This document shows, piece by piece, positions 36,982 to 44,285 of a stretch of DNA of 64,000 bases. Source of the DNA: Actinobacteria bacterium OV450 (GTDB lineage: Bacteria > Actinomycetota > Actinomycetes > Streptomycetales > Streptomycetaceae). Location of the stretch: positions 1 to 64,000 of the forward strand of contig LJCW01000164.1 in the NCBI GenBank assembly GCA_001298555.1, read 5' to 3'. The stretch's first letter is position 1, and each line of letters begins with the position of its first letter. A model generated the notes under the pieces. The model was not told where the DNA came from. It was given only the letters and a program-made list of their open reading frames with translations, and did not search any database. The position numbers were made by a program, and so were the translations under genes.

Positions 36982-37518
36982 TCAGGACAGCTCGTGGCGC
37001 AACGGCGTGAGCTGTTCGATGTCGTAGCGCATCCGGAGCTCGCGGATCGCGGCGGGATCCGGGGTGGCGCTCGTGTCGAGCAGTTCGAGGAGTTCCTCGA
37101 AGTACCGCTCGTGATCGGGCGGCGGAGAGGCCTGGAAGAACATCCGGGCCGGTTCGCCGGTGGGGTTGGCGAAGGCGTGCGGACAGCCGGGTGGAACCAC
37201 GATGACGGTTCCGGGCGTGGCACGGACGACCTGGCGGCCGTCGAGCGCTTCCCAGTGTCGCCAATCGTCGCCGGAACGGACGCGCGGCTCGAAGGCCATG
37301 ACGTCGAGTTCACCCTCCAGGACGTAGAAGAGCTCCTCGCTGCGGGTGTGCAGGTGGGCCCCGACGTCGAAGCCGGGCGGTACGACGACCTCGAAGCTGG
37401 AGGCCACCGAGGAGTGCTCCCCGGTGACCTTGAACGTGACCTGTTGGGCTTCGGTGTGCAGCTTGCGGCCGTGACCCGGTGGCACGAGCAGCCCGTCGCG
37501 GGCGACGTGCGCGGTCAT
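36982..37518 (-). CDS. Cupin-type oxygenase/quinone-forming monooxygenase of the THN cluster
   Basis: A 178-aa single-cupin protein. Motif 1 is VGAHLHTRSEELFYVLEGEL (two His and a Glu for metal binding) and motif 2 is GTVIVVPPGCPHAFANPTGE. The position, translationally coupled (ATGA overlap) behind a CYP158-type P450 and rppA, matches the S. coelicolor SCO1206-1208 arrangement. There the third gene is a MomA-like cupin that oxidises 1,3,6,8-tetrahydroxynaphthalene to flaviolin. Function by context; the alternative is a general cupin dioxygenase. Confidence 0.85.
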   Translation of the reverse strand: MTAHVARDGLLVPPGHGRKLHTEAQQVTFKVTGEHSSVASSFEVVVPPGFDVGAHLHTRSEELFYVLEGELDVMAFEPRVRSGDDWRHWEALDGRQVVRATPGTVIVVPPGCPHAFANPTGEPARMFFQASPPPDHERYFEELLELLDTSATPDPAAIRELRMRYDIEQLTPLRHELS

Positions 37519-38732
37519 GACCAGGTCACGGGCAGACCTTCGGGCCCGCGGATGAGGGCCCCGGGCCGCCAGCGCAGTTCGCTCGGCGGGACGCTGAAGC
37601 GCAGGTCCGCGAAGCGGTCCAGCAGGGCGTCCACGAGCAGTTCGGATTCGAGGCGGGCCAGCATGTTCCCGGGACAGAAGTGGGGTCCGTACCCGAAGGA
37701 GACGTGCGGGTTGGGGCTGCGGTCCAGGTGCAGCTCGTCGGGGTCGGGGAAGACGTCCGGGTCGCGGTTGGCCGCGAGGTACGAGACGTAGATCGCCTCG
37801 CCCGCCCGGATGAGCTGGCCGGCCACGGTGACGTCCTCGAGGGCGATCCGGGAGAGCCCGACCGCGTTGCGGTGCGGGATGTAGCGCAGCAGCTCGTTGA
37901 TCGCCGAGGGCCGCAGGCCCGGGTCACTGCGCATCCGGTCCATCAGGTCCGGACGGGTGAGCAGGATGTAGACCATGTTGCCCACGTTGTTGGTGACGGC
38001 CTCGCCCCCGATCTGGATCAGGAGGGCGAGGCCGGTGGCCTCCTCCGCGGTGACCTCGCCGGCCTCGACGGCCTTGACGAGGAGCCCGATGACGCTGTCA
38101 CCGCCCGCCACCTCGCCGTCGCGCATGCGTCCGCCGAGGTAGGCACACATGTCGTTCTTCGCCTGCTCGCTGCGCTCGGCGCCCTGGGCCGAGGACAGGA
38201 TCAGGGTGGTCCATTCGTGGACCATGGGCCGGTCGTCCTCCGGCACGCCCATCAGCTCGCACACGACGGCGAGCGGGAAGGGAGCGAGCAGGCGCTCGGT
38301 CAGGTCCACGGGCGGGCCGTCGCGCAGGATGTCGTCGACGAGGGCGTCGAGCATCTCCTTGGCGCGCGTGCGCAGTGCCTCCACCCCGCTGGTCGTGAAG
38401 GCCGCGGCGACGGTGCGCCGCAGCCTGGTGTGGTCGGGCGGGTCCTCGAAGCCGACCGCACCGGGCGCGGGGATGAAGTGGGGGGCCAGCCGGGTGACGT
38501 CGTGTTCCGCGACCAGCTTGCGGCTGAACCGGGGATCGTTGGCCACCATGCGCACGTCTTCGTAGCGGCAGACGAGCCAGGCCCACCCGCTTCCGTTGGG
38601 CATGCGGATCCGGGTGATCGGACCCGCCCGCATCAGCTCGGCGAGGACGGGGTCGAAGTCGACCCCGTCCAGGGCCGGGGTGGGCCAGTGCGTGATGGGT
38701 GGCCTTGAGGTAGCGGGGCCGTCCTTCAGCAT
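37515..38732 (-). CDS. Cytochrome P450, CYP158A type (flaviolin-coupling)
   Basis: A 405-aa P450. Visible are the K-helix ExxR (NELLRYIPHR), the heme loop SFGYGPHFCPGNMLARLE (Cys ligand) and the I-helix QIGGEAVTNN. In this I-helix the acid-alcohol pair is changed: the usual Thr is Ala, as known for CYP158A2, which uses substrate hydroxyls in oxygen activation. CYP158A enzymes couple flaviolin into dimers and trimers that darken and protect spores. It lies 29 bp downstream of rppA and overlaps the cupin gene. GGGAGGAA precedes the ATG. Confidence 0.9.
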   Translation of the reverse strand: MLKDGPATSRPPITHWPTPALDGVDFDPVLAELMRAGPITRIRMPNGSGWAWLVCRYEDVRMVANDPRFSRKLVAEHDVTRLAPHFIPAPGAVGFEDPPDHTRLRRTVAAAFTTSGVEALRTRAKEMLDALVDDILRDGPPVDLTERLLAPFPLAVVCELMGVPEDDRPMVHEWTTLILSSAQGAERSEQAKNDMCAYLGGRMRDGEVAGGDSVIGLLVKAVEAGEVTAEEATGLALLIQIGGEAVTNNVGNMVYILLTRPDLMDRMRSDPGLRPSAINELLRYIPHRNAVGLSRIALEDVTVAGQLIRAGEAIYVSYLAANRDPDVFPDPDELHLDRSPNPHVSFGYGPHFCPGNMLARLESELLVDALLDRFADLRFSVPPSELRWRPGALIRGPEGLPVTWS

Positions 38733-38761
38733 TCTTCGGATTCCTCCCTACACCCGGACCC

Positions 38762-39811
38762 TCATTGCGAGGTCCAGCTGCCCAGCGAGATCTCTGCGGT
38801 GATGCCCGGGCCGAAACCGGCCAGCAGGCCACGGGCGGCGTCGGCCGTGCCGTTCTCGTCGAAGAGTCGGCGCAGTGCGTCCAGGACGACGGCGCTGGCG
38901 ATGTTGCCGTACTCGGTCAGTGTGGCCCGACTGAAGCGGAATGCTTCGGGTGCCACACCGAGGTACTTGCTGAGGTCGTCCAGGATGCGGGGTCCGCCGG
39001 CGTGGATGATGTAGAAATCCAGCGCCGCGGCGTCCCACCCATGGGCCTTGGCCAGCTCCTTGAGGGACGGCGCGAGCGGCTCCATGGTCCCGGGCACCCG
39101 CCGGTCGAGCTTGAAGTGGAACCCGGTGGACTTGACGTCGTACATGATCCAGTCCTCCGTCTGGGGGATGATGTACGAGCTGTTGCGGTGCAGCTGCATG
39201 CCGGTTCCACCGCGGCCGCGGACGACGGCGGCACCGACGCCGTCGCCGAACAGGCCGTTGGAGAGCAGGTTGCCGACCTCCAGGTCGCTGGGCTGGTAGC
39301 AGAGCGAGCAGAGCTCGCAGGACACGATCAGCGCGTTCGCCTCGGGGTAGGCGGTGCAGAAGTCGTGGGCCCGGTTGACGGCCGCACCGCCCGCCGCGCA
39401 GCCCAGCTGGGCGATGGGCAGCTGCCGGCAGTCCGTCCGGAAGCCCAGTGCGTTGATCATCCAGGCGGTCAGCGAGGGCATCATGAAGCCCGTGCACGAC
39501 ACGTAGATGATCATGTCGATGTCCTTGGCCCGGAGCTGGGCGTCCTCCAGCGCCTGCCGCACCACCGCGGGGACCCGCGCCTTGGCCTCGGCCTCGTACA
39601 CGGCGTTGCGCGATTCGAAGCCGGGGTGCTTGAGCGTCTCCTCGATCGGTTGCACGATGTGCCGCTTCGCGACGCCGGTGTTGCGGATCAGGCGCAGCGC
39701 CAGGTCGAGCTGTGGATGGTCCGCGTGCACGGACCGGCACAGATCCAGGGTCTGCTCCATCGTGATCACGTGCTCGGGCACGCACACCGTTGGCCTGCAC
39801 AGAGTCGCCAT
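38762..39811 (-). CDS. rppA: Type III polyketide synthase, 1,3,6,8-tetrahydroxynaphthalene synthase
   Basis: A 349-aa chalcone-synthase-fold enzyme. Cys138 sits in PIAQLGCAAGGAAVNRAHDF, the same number as in S. coelicolor THNS. The His is in DFYIIHAGGPRILDDL and the Asn in LTEYGNIASAVVLDAL, completing the Cys-His-Asn triad. A second Cys in IIYVSCTGFMMPSL (Cys106) is the THNS-specific position. It condenses five malonyl-CoA to THN. AAGGAG lies 8-9 bases before the ATG at 39811. It leads the rppA-P450-cupin operon. Confidence 0.95.
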   Translation of the reverse strand: MATLCRPTVCVPEHVITMEQTLDLCRSVHADHPQLDLALRLIRNTGVAKRHIVQPIEETLKHPGFESRNAVYEAEAKARVPAVVRQALEDAQLRAKDIDMIIYVSCTGFMMPSLTAWMINALGFRTDCRQLPIAQLGCAAGGAAVNRAHDFCTAYPEANALIVSCELCSLCYQPSDLEVGNLLSNGLFGDGVGAAVVRGRGGTGMQLHRNSSYIIPQTEDWIMYDVKSTGFHFKLDRRVPGTMEPLAPSLKELAKAHGWDAAALDFYIIHAGGPRILDDLSKYLGVAPEAFRFSRATLTEYGNIASAVVLDALRRLFDENGTADAARGLLAGFGPGITAEISLGSWTSQ

Positions 39812-40017
39812 GGGTGGCTCTCCTTTCGTGTCTGACACAGCCTCATCGACGTGCGGCAGATGCGCGCGCGGGACTACGGCGTTGGTGACATGAGCCAATC
39901 CGGTGACGCTGCGCCGGGAAGGCAGCGGAGCGCGTGACGGGCGGGAAGGGATGGCTGTGCCGATTTCCCCGCGGAATCGCGCCTTGGGGGGGTGACATCC
40001 ACGCAGGGAGATGAACC
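39812..40017. promoter_or_regulatory. Divergent promoter region of the THN cluster
   Basis: A 206-bp gap between the rppA start and the divergent P450 start. It should contain promoters for both operons. I cannot pick out consensus hexamers with confidence; a short inverted motif around gcgcgcgggactacggcg is the only visible symmetry. Confidence 0.35.
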
Positions 40018-41286
40018 ATGACCTCAGACCCGCAAACGGCCCTCAGGCCGGAGATGCCGGACCCGGACATGCCGGAGACGGACCCGGCCACGGGCGAACC
40101 GGTGCACTGCTGGAACCTGGACGACTTCGAGGCGCTGGACTTCGACCCGTTCCTGCACGACCGCCTGCGGGACAAACGGGCCACCCGGATCCGGCTGCCG
40201 TTCGGCCAGGGCACCGCCTGGCTGATGGCGCGCTACGCCGATGTGAAGGCGGCCACCACCGACCCGCGTTTCAGCAGGCGGGAACTGGTCGGCCGGACCA
40301 TCACCGCCTCCTCCCCGCACGCGATCGCCTCGCAGCAGGCGTCGATGAACTACGCCGACCCGCCGCGCCTCAACGACATGCGCCGGGTCGTCGCCCGGGC
40401 CTTCACCGGCAAGAGCATGCAGAAGCTGCGGCCGACCGTTCAGCAGACCGCCGACAGCCTGCTGGACGCCATGGAGCGGCACGGCTCGCCGGCGGACCTG
40501 GTCGAGCACCTGCACGGCCCGTTCCCGCTCGCGGCGGTCGCCGACCTGCTGGGGATGCCGCAGGACATGCGCAAGGACATGACGTCCTGGGCGAACGTGA
40601 TCATGACGCCCGGTCCGGCCCCCGACAAGAGCACGGACGCGCTGAAGACGGTGCGCGAGTGCGTGGTGGCCCTGCTCGCCCTGCGCCGGGAGAAGCAGAG
40701 CGACGACCTGGCCGGAGTCCTCGCCGGGGCCGCGGACGCCGGTGAGATCACCGAGCCGGAGGCCGTCTCCATCGCCACCGCGATCCTCGTGAGCGGTGCG
40801 CACGCCGTCCGCAACAACAGCGCGAACATGATCTACGCCCTGCTCACCCATCCGGAGCACCTCGAACGGCTGCGCCGGGAGCCGGAGATGATCCCCCAGG
40901 CCGTCGACGAGCTGTTGCGCTTCATCCCGCACCGCAGTGGCGTGGGTCTGCCGCGGATCGCCACGCGGGACGTGGACATCGCCGGCGTCACGATCAAGGC
41001 CGGGGAGACGGTGTACTCCTCGTACCTCGCGGCCAACCGCGACCCCGAGGTCTTCCCCGACCCCGACAAGCTGGACTTCGACCGCGGTCCGATCGCCCAC
41101 ATGGCCTTCGGGAACGGGCCCCACCACTGCGTCGGCTCGATGCTGGCCCGGATGGAGTCCGAGATCATCGTCACCACGCTGCTCGACCGCTATCCGCGCC
41201 TCGCCCTGGCCGTACCGCCCGAGCAGATCGAGTGGCAGGCGGGGGCGCTGATCCGCGGACCCAAGACCCTGCCGGTGACCTGGTGA
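40018..41286 (+). CDS. Second cytochrome P450 of CYP158-like type
   Basis: A 422-aa P450 divergent from rppA. It has the ExxR in DELLRFIPHRSG, the heme loop FGNGPHHCVGSMLARME and PERF-like FPDPDKLDFDRG. The I-helix reads VSGAHAVRNN, where both the acidic and the alcohol residue of the usual (E/D)T pair are absent, so oxygen activation must differ from standard P450s. It resembles the neighbouring CYP158A-type enzyme along much of its length (N-terminal region, IPHR, SSYLAANRDPEVFPDP). A further tailoring step on THN or flaviolin is likely by context. It overlaps the next small gene by 4 bp. Confidence 0.88.
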   Translation: MTSDPQTALRPEMPDPDMPETDPATGEPVHCWNLDDFEALDFDPFLHDRLRDKRATRIRLPFGQGTAWLMARYADVKAATTDPRFSRRELVGRTITASSPHAIASQQASMNYADPPRLNDMRRVVARAFTGKSMQKLRPTVQQTADSLLDAMERHGSPADLVEHLHGPFPLAAVADLLGMPQDMRKDMTSWANVIMTPGPAPDKSTDALKTVRECVVALLALRREKQSDDLAGVLAGAADAGEITEPEAVSIATAILVSGAHAVRNNSANMIYALLTHPEHLERLRREPEMIPQAVDELLRFIPHRSGVGLPRIATRDVDIAGVTIKAGETVYSSYLAANRDPEVFPDPDKLDFDRGPIAHMAFGNGPHHCVGSMLARMESEIIVTTLLDRYPRLALAVPPEQIEWQAGALIRGPKTLPVTW

Positions 41287-41504
41287 TACGCCGGCACCGG
41301 ATCCGGGTGGTCAGGGGCACCCCGGACCACATAGAACTGGCGGCTCTCACGGCCGCCCTGCTCATGCTGGCGCGGGCGGCCGACGCGCCGCGCGCGCCCC
41401 ACCGCGCCCGGCAGCGGCGGGCGCACTGGGACCGCAACCTGCGCTCGGTGGTGCACCACCCCGCGCAGTCCTGGCGCGCCCGCCCGCACTCCCCCTTCCT
41501 CTAG
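41283..41504 (+). CDS. Acyl-CoA carboxylase epsilon-type small subunit
   Basis: A 73-aa protein starting with a GTG that overlaps the P450 stop (GTGA). The N-terminal half IRVVRGTPDHIELAALTAAL, then LMLARA, matches actinobacterial AccE/PccE epsilon subunits (VxGxPxxEELAAL), which stimulate acetyl-/propionyl-CoA carboxylases. The basic C-terminus (RQRRAHWDRN and SWRARP) is also usual. Linked to a malonyl-CoA-consuming type III PKS, it could support malonyl-CoA supply. No alpha or beta subunit is in the window. Confidence 0.75.
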   Translation: MIRRHRIRVVRGTPDHIELAALTAALLMLARAADAPRAPHRARQRRAHWDRNLRSVVHHPAQSWRARPHSPFL

Positions 41505-41537
41505 GACCGGTCCAGCCGGGCCCCGTCGGCGCCTGCG

Positions 41538-43343
41538 TCAGGCGGGGCCCGGCTTCGGCGTGGCCGTGGCGGTCGGGGCCGCCGAGGCGGTCGGGGGCGC
41601 GGTGGCGGCCGGGGACGGCGAGGCCTGCGGGTCGCAGGTGACCTCGTCGCGGGGGGTGTAGTGCGTACGGTAGGCCTCGCGCTTGACCTCCTTGCCGCCC
41701 TGGACGAAGACCCGGCCGACGTTGACGTCGAAGCCCTCCAGCGGGGTCTGCACCTCGCAGGTGGGGCCGGAGCCCGTGCGCTTGCCCGGCGGGGTGACGT
41801 TCTCCCGCGGGCCCTTGGTCGCGCGTATCTCGTCGTACTTCTTGGTGCCGAGCAGGCTGATGGTCACCGAGGTGTCGGAGGAATCGGCCTTGACGTAGAT
41901 CGCGTGGCCGGAGTCGTTCTTCCAGCGCAGGTCGAGGGTGCCCCAGGCGACGGTGGCCTCGCGGCCCTCGGGGTAGCGCTCGATGTAGAAGGAGTGGGCG
42001 CCGTGCTCCAGCGGCTGGACGCCCGCGAAGAACATCGCGTTGTACATGGTCGTCGCGACCGGCGACACGCCGCCGCCGGGGGACTTCACGAACTGGCCGT
42101 CGTTGATCATGATGCCGTCGACGAAGCCGTTCTCCTTGGTCCGCTCGCCGACCGTCTTGTTGAAGCTCCAGGTCTCGCCGGGCATGACGACGGAGCCGTT
42201 GATCAGCTCCACGGCCCGCCCGATGTTGGTGGTGCGGTACGGCGCGGCCGGGAACTTGACGGTGAAGGAGGACATCTGCTCCTTGATGCCGAGGCGCTCC
42301 GCGTTCGCGGCGGTCAGCCGCGGGTGGACCGTCTGCACGGCGACCACCCCGGTACGGGCGGCGCCGGTGCGCGTCAGCAGGGGCACGACCGCGTCGGCGA
42401 ACGCCTTCTCGGTGACCTGCACCCCCGAGCGCCCGTCCTGGGCGACGACCGCCCGGCCGGCGGAGTCGACGCGGAAGGTCGCGCCCCGGGAGGGGCTGGT
42501 GGCCGCGGCCACCTGCCGGGCGACCGCGGGGTCGGCGAGCAGTCCCTTGGAGTCCAGCTTCGGGGCCAGTCGGCCGTGGGCGTCGGGTTCGGCCGTCAGG
42601 TACTTGCCCAGCACCGCGGGGGTGAGGGTGACGGGCTTTCCGGCGACGGTGAGGGTGATCGGGCCGGACATCGCGGGTTCGGCGAACTCCTTCAGGGCCC
42701 GGGCGGTCTCCGCCTGTCCGACGGCGGGCGCCTTCCGGTCCACCGGGAGCGCGACGGGACCGCCCTGGGGGCGCAGGTAGACGGCGCGTACGGTGTCGGC
42801 CGCCTGGCCGGCGCGCACGGCGACGCCGGTGACGGGGGCGGTGGCCCGGGCCGTGCCGGCCTCGAAGGTGATGCCGCCGTCGCGGGCCTCGCGCCCGGCG
42901 GTGGTGATCCGGTCGATCTCGGCCTTGTCGGTGGGACCGTCCGTCCGGATCACCGGCTCGACCTCCCGCCTCTCGGCCGGAGTGAGCAGGCGCCCGATCA
43001 CGGTGAACGGGTCCGATCCGGTCTGCGCGGCGCGGTCGACGGTGGCGGCGGTGTCCAGGGACAGGCCGAAGGCGGCGGGGGTCGCGTGCTCGGTGCGGTC
43101 GCCGACCCGCAGCGCGATCGGGGTGGCGGCGGCGGGGCCGAGCGCGTGGTCGAGGGCGGACGCGGCCTCCGGACGGCTCATGCCGCCGAGGTCGACACCG
43201 CGTACGTGGGTGCCGTCGGCGATGGCGTCACCCGCCACGGCCAGACCGGTGAGGTAGAGGCCTCCGAAGCCCAGGACGGCGGCTCCGCCGACCAGGGGCA
43301 GGGCCGTCCGCCGGTTGATCGTCGGGCGGTGTACGCGTCGCAT
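41538..43343 (-). CDS. VanW family protein with peptidoglycan-binding-like repeats, membrane-anchored
   Basis: A 601-aa extracytoplasmic protein. A basic n-region and one hydrophobic helix (LVGGAAVLGFGGLYLTGLAV) are followed by YkuD-associated PG_binding_4-like modules (about residues 40-300; GTHVRGVDLGGMSRPEAASA is typical). The VanW domain (about 360-530) includes RAVELINGSVVMPGETWSFN, then GERTKENGF and FVKSPGGGVSPVATTMYNAM. The last 60 residues are Pro/Ala/Thr-rich. VanW proteins are cell-envelope proteins of unknown enzymatic role; there are no vancomycin-resistance genes here. ATG at 43343 has purine-rich GAGAGACGAGAG upstream. Confidence 0.9.
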   Translation of the reverse strand: MRRVHRPTINRRTALPLVGGAAVLGFGGLYLTGLAVAGDAIADGTHVRGVDLGGMSRPEAASALDHALGPAAATPIALRVGDRTEHATPAAFGLSLDTAATVDRAAQTGSDPFTVIGRLLTPAERREVEPVIRTDGPTDKAEIDRITTAGREARDGGITFEAGTARATAPVTGVAVRAGQAADTVRAVYLRPQGGPVALPVDRKAPAVGQAETARALKEFAEPAMSGPITLTVAGKPVTLTPAVLGKYLTAEPDAHGRLAPKLDSKGLLADPAVARQVAAATSPSRGATFRVDSAGRAVVAQDGRSGVQVTEKAFADAVVPLLTRTGAARTGVVAVQTVHPRLTAANAERLGIKEQMSSFTVKFPAAPYRTTNIGRAVELINGSVVMPGETWSFNKTVGERTKENGFVDGIMINDGQFVKSPGGGVSPVATTMYNAMFFAGVQPLEHGAHSFYIERYPEGREATVAWGTLDLRWKNDSGHAIYVKADSSDTSVTISLLGTKKYDEIRATKGPRENVTPPGKRTGSGPTCEVQTPLEGFDVNVGRVFVQGGKEVKREAYRTHYTPRDEVTCDPQASPSPAATAPPTASAAPTATATPKPGPA

Positions 43344-43589
43344 GTCTCTCGTCTCTCCCGGTGCCGGTGGCGCAGGTACGTCGGTCTGGATCGGAACCCA
43401 GCATTCACCAATTCGGACTAAATGTGACGAAAATGTGCCTGTTCTCACGAAGGGGGCACGGCGCAGCGACCGACCGGAATCCGGTCCACAGAATTAAGGC
43501 CACTTAGCTCAGATTGGCCCTGTTGAACCATCCAGGGGATGCCAGACCGTGGGATCTCTCGGCTTTTGGCTCCCCGGAAGGATCCACCG

Positions 43590-44285
43590 GTGTCCCTCAC
43601 CCCCGCCCGCCCCGCGCGGCGTCTTCCCCATCGGCTGCTCCAGCTCTACGCCGGCCTCGCGCTGTACGGCGCGAGCTCGGCGTTCCTGGTCCGCGCGGGC
43701 CTGGGGCTGGACCCGTGGGACGTGTTCCACCAGGGGATCGCCGAACGCACGGGGTGGAGCATCGGCACGGTGTCGGTGGCGGTCGGGGCACTGGTCCTGC
43801 TGCTGTGGGTGCCGCTGCGGCAGCGGCCCGGGCTGGGCACGCTCTCCAACGTCCTCGCCGTCGGCCTGACCATGGACGCCACCCTCGCGGTGGTGCCGGA
43901 CGTGCACGGCACGCTCGCGCAGGCCGCCCTGCTGGCCGCGGGCATCGTCCTCAACGGGGTGGCCACCGGCCTCTACATCGCCGCGTGCTTCGGCGCGGGG
44001 CCGCGCGACGGCCTCATGACCGGGCTGCACCGCCGGACCGGGCGGTCGTTGCGGCTGGTGCGCACCGGCATCGAGCTGACGGTCCTGCTGGCCGGTGTCC
44101 TGCTGGGCGGCACGGCCGGCGTCGGCACCGTGGCGTACGCCCTGGCCATCGGGCCGCTCTCGCAGCTCTTCCTCCGCGTGTTCGCCCTCCCGGCGCAGCC
44201 CGCCGCCCCCCCCCCCCCCCTGGCCGGGGCCGCGGCCGGGGCCCCTGCCCCGGCCCCCGAGCCCGTCCCGGCCTGCTCCCCTTAG
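43590..44285 (+). CDS. YczE/YitT-like integral membrane protein
   Basis: A 231-aa membrane protein with about five helices. The family pattern LYGASSAFLVRAGLGLDPWD, then VFHQGIAERTGWSIGTVSV, and ACFGAGPRDGLMTGLHRRTG is that of the YczE group, which is found near transporters and natural-product loci. The GTG at 43590 has GGAAGG 9 bases upstream. Fifteen consecutive C residues lie in the 3' part of the reading frame (44,206-44,220); the C-terminus after this tract is low-complexity and would change with every slip. The stop overlaps the convergent ABC gene. Confidence 0.85.
   Translation: MSLTPARPARRLPHRLLQLYAGLALYGASSAFLVRAGLGLDPWDVFHQGIAERTGWSIGTVSVAVGALVLLLWVPLRQRPGLGTLSNVLAVGLTMDATLAVVPDVHGTLAQAALLAAGIVLNGVATGLYIAACFGAGPRDGLMTGLHRRTGRSLRLVRTGIELTVLLAGVLLGGTAGVGTVAYALAIGPLSQLFLRVFALPAQPAAPPPPLAGAAAGAPAPAPEPVPACSP
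44206..44220. repeat. 15-base poly-C tract inside a coding region
   Basis: An uninterrupted run of 15 C. In the present length the frame ends at 44,285; a one-base shift moves the end to 44,338 and the other shift to 44,472. It is either a slippage site or an assembly/read-length error. Confidence 0.8.

Noticed and set aside
41538..43343. Vancomycin-resistance gene cluster, because of the VanW domain
   Set aside because: No vanHAX, vanRS or vanY-like gene is near; VanW-domain proteins are widespread envelope proteins in actinomycetes.
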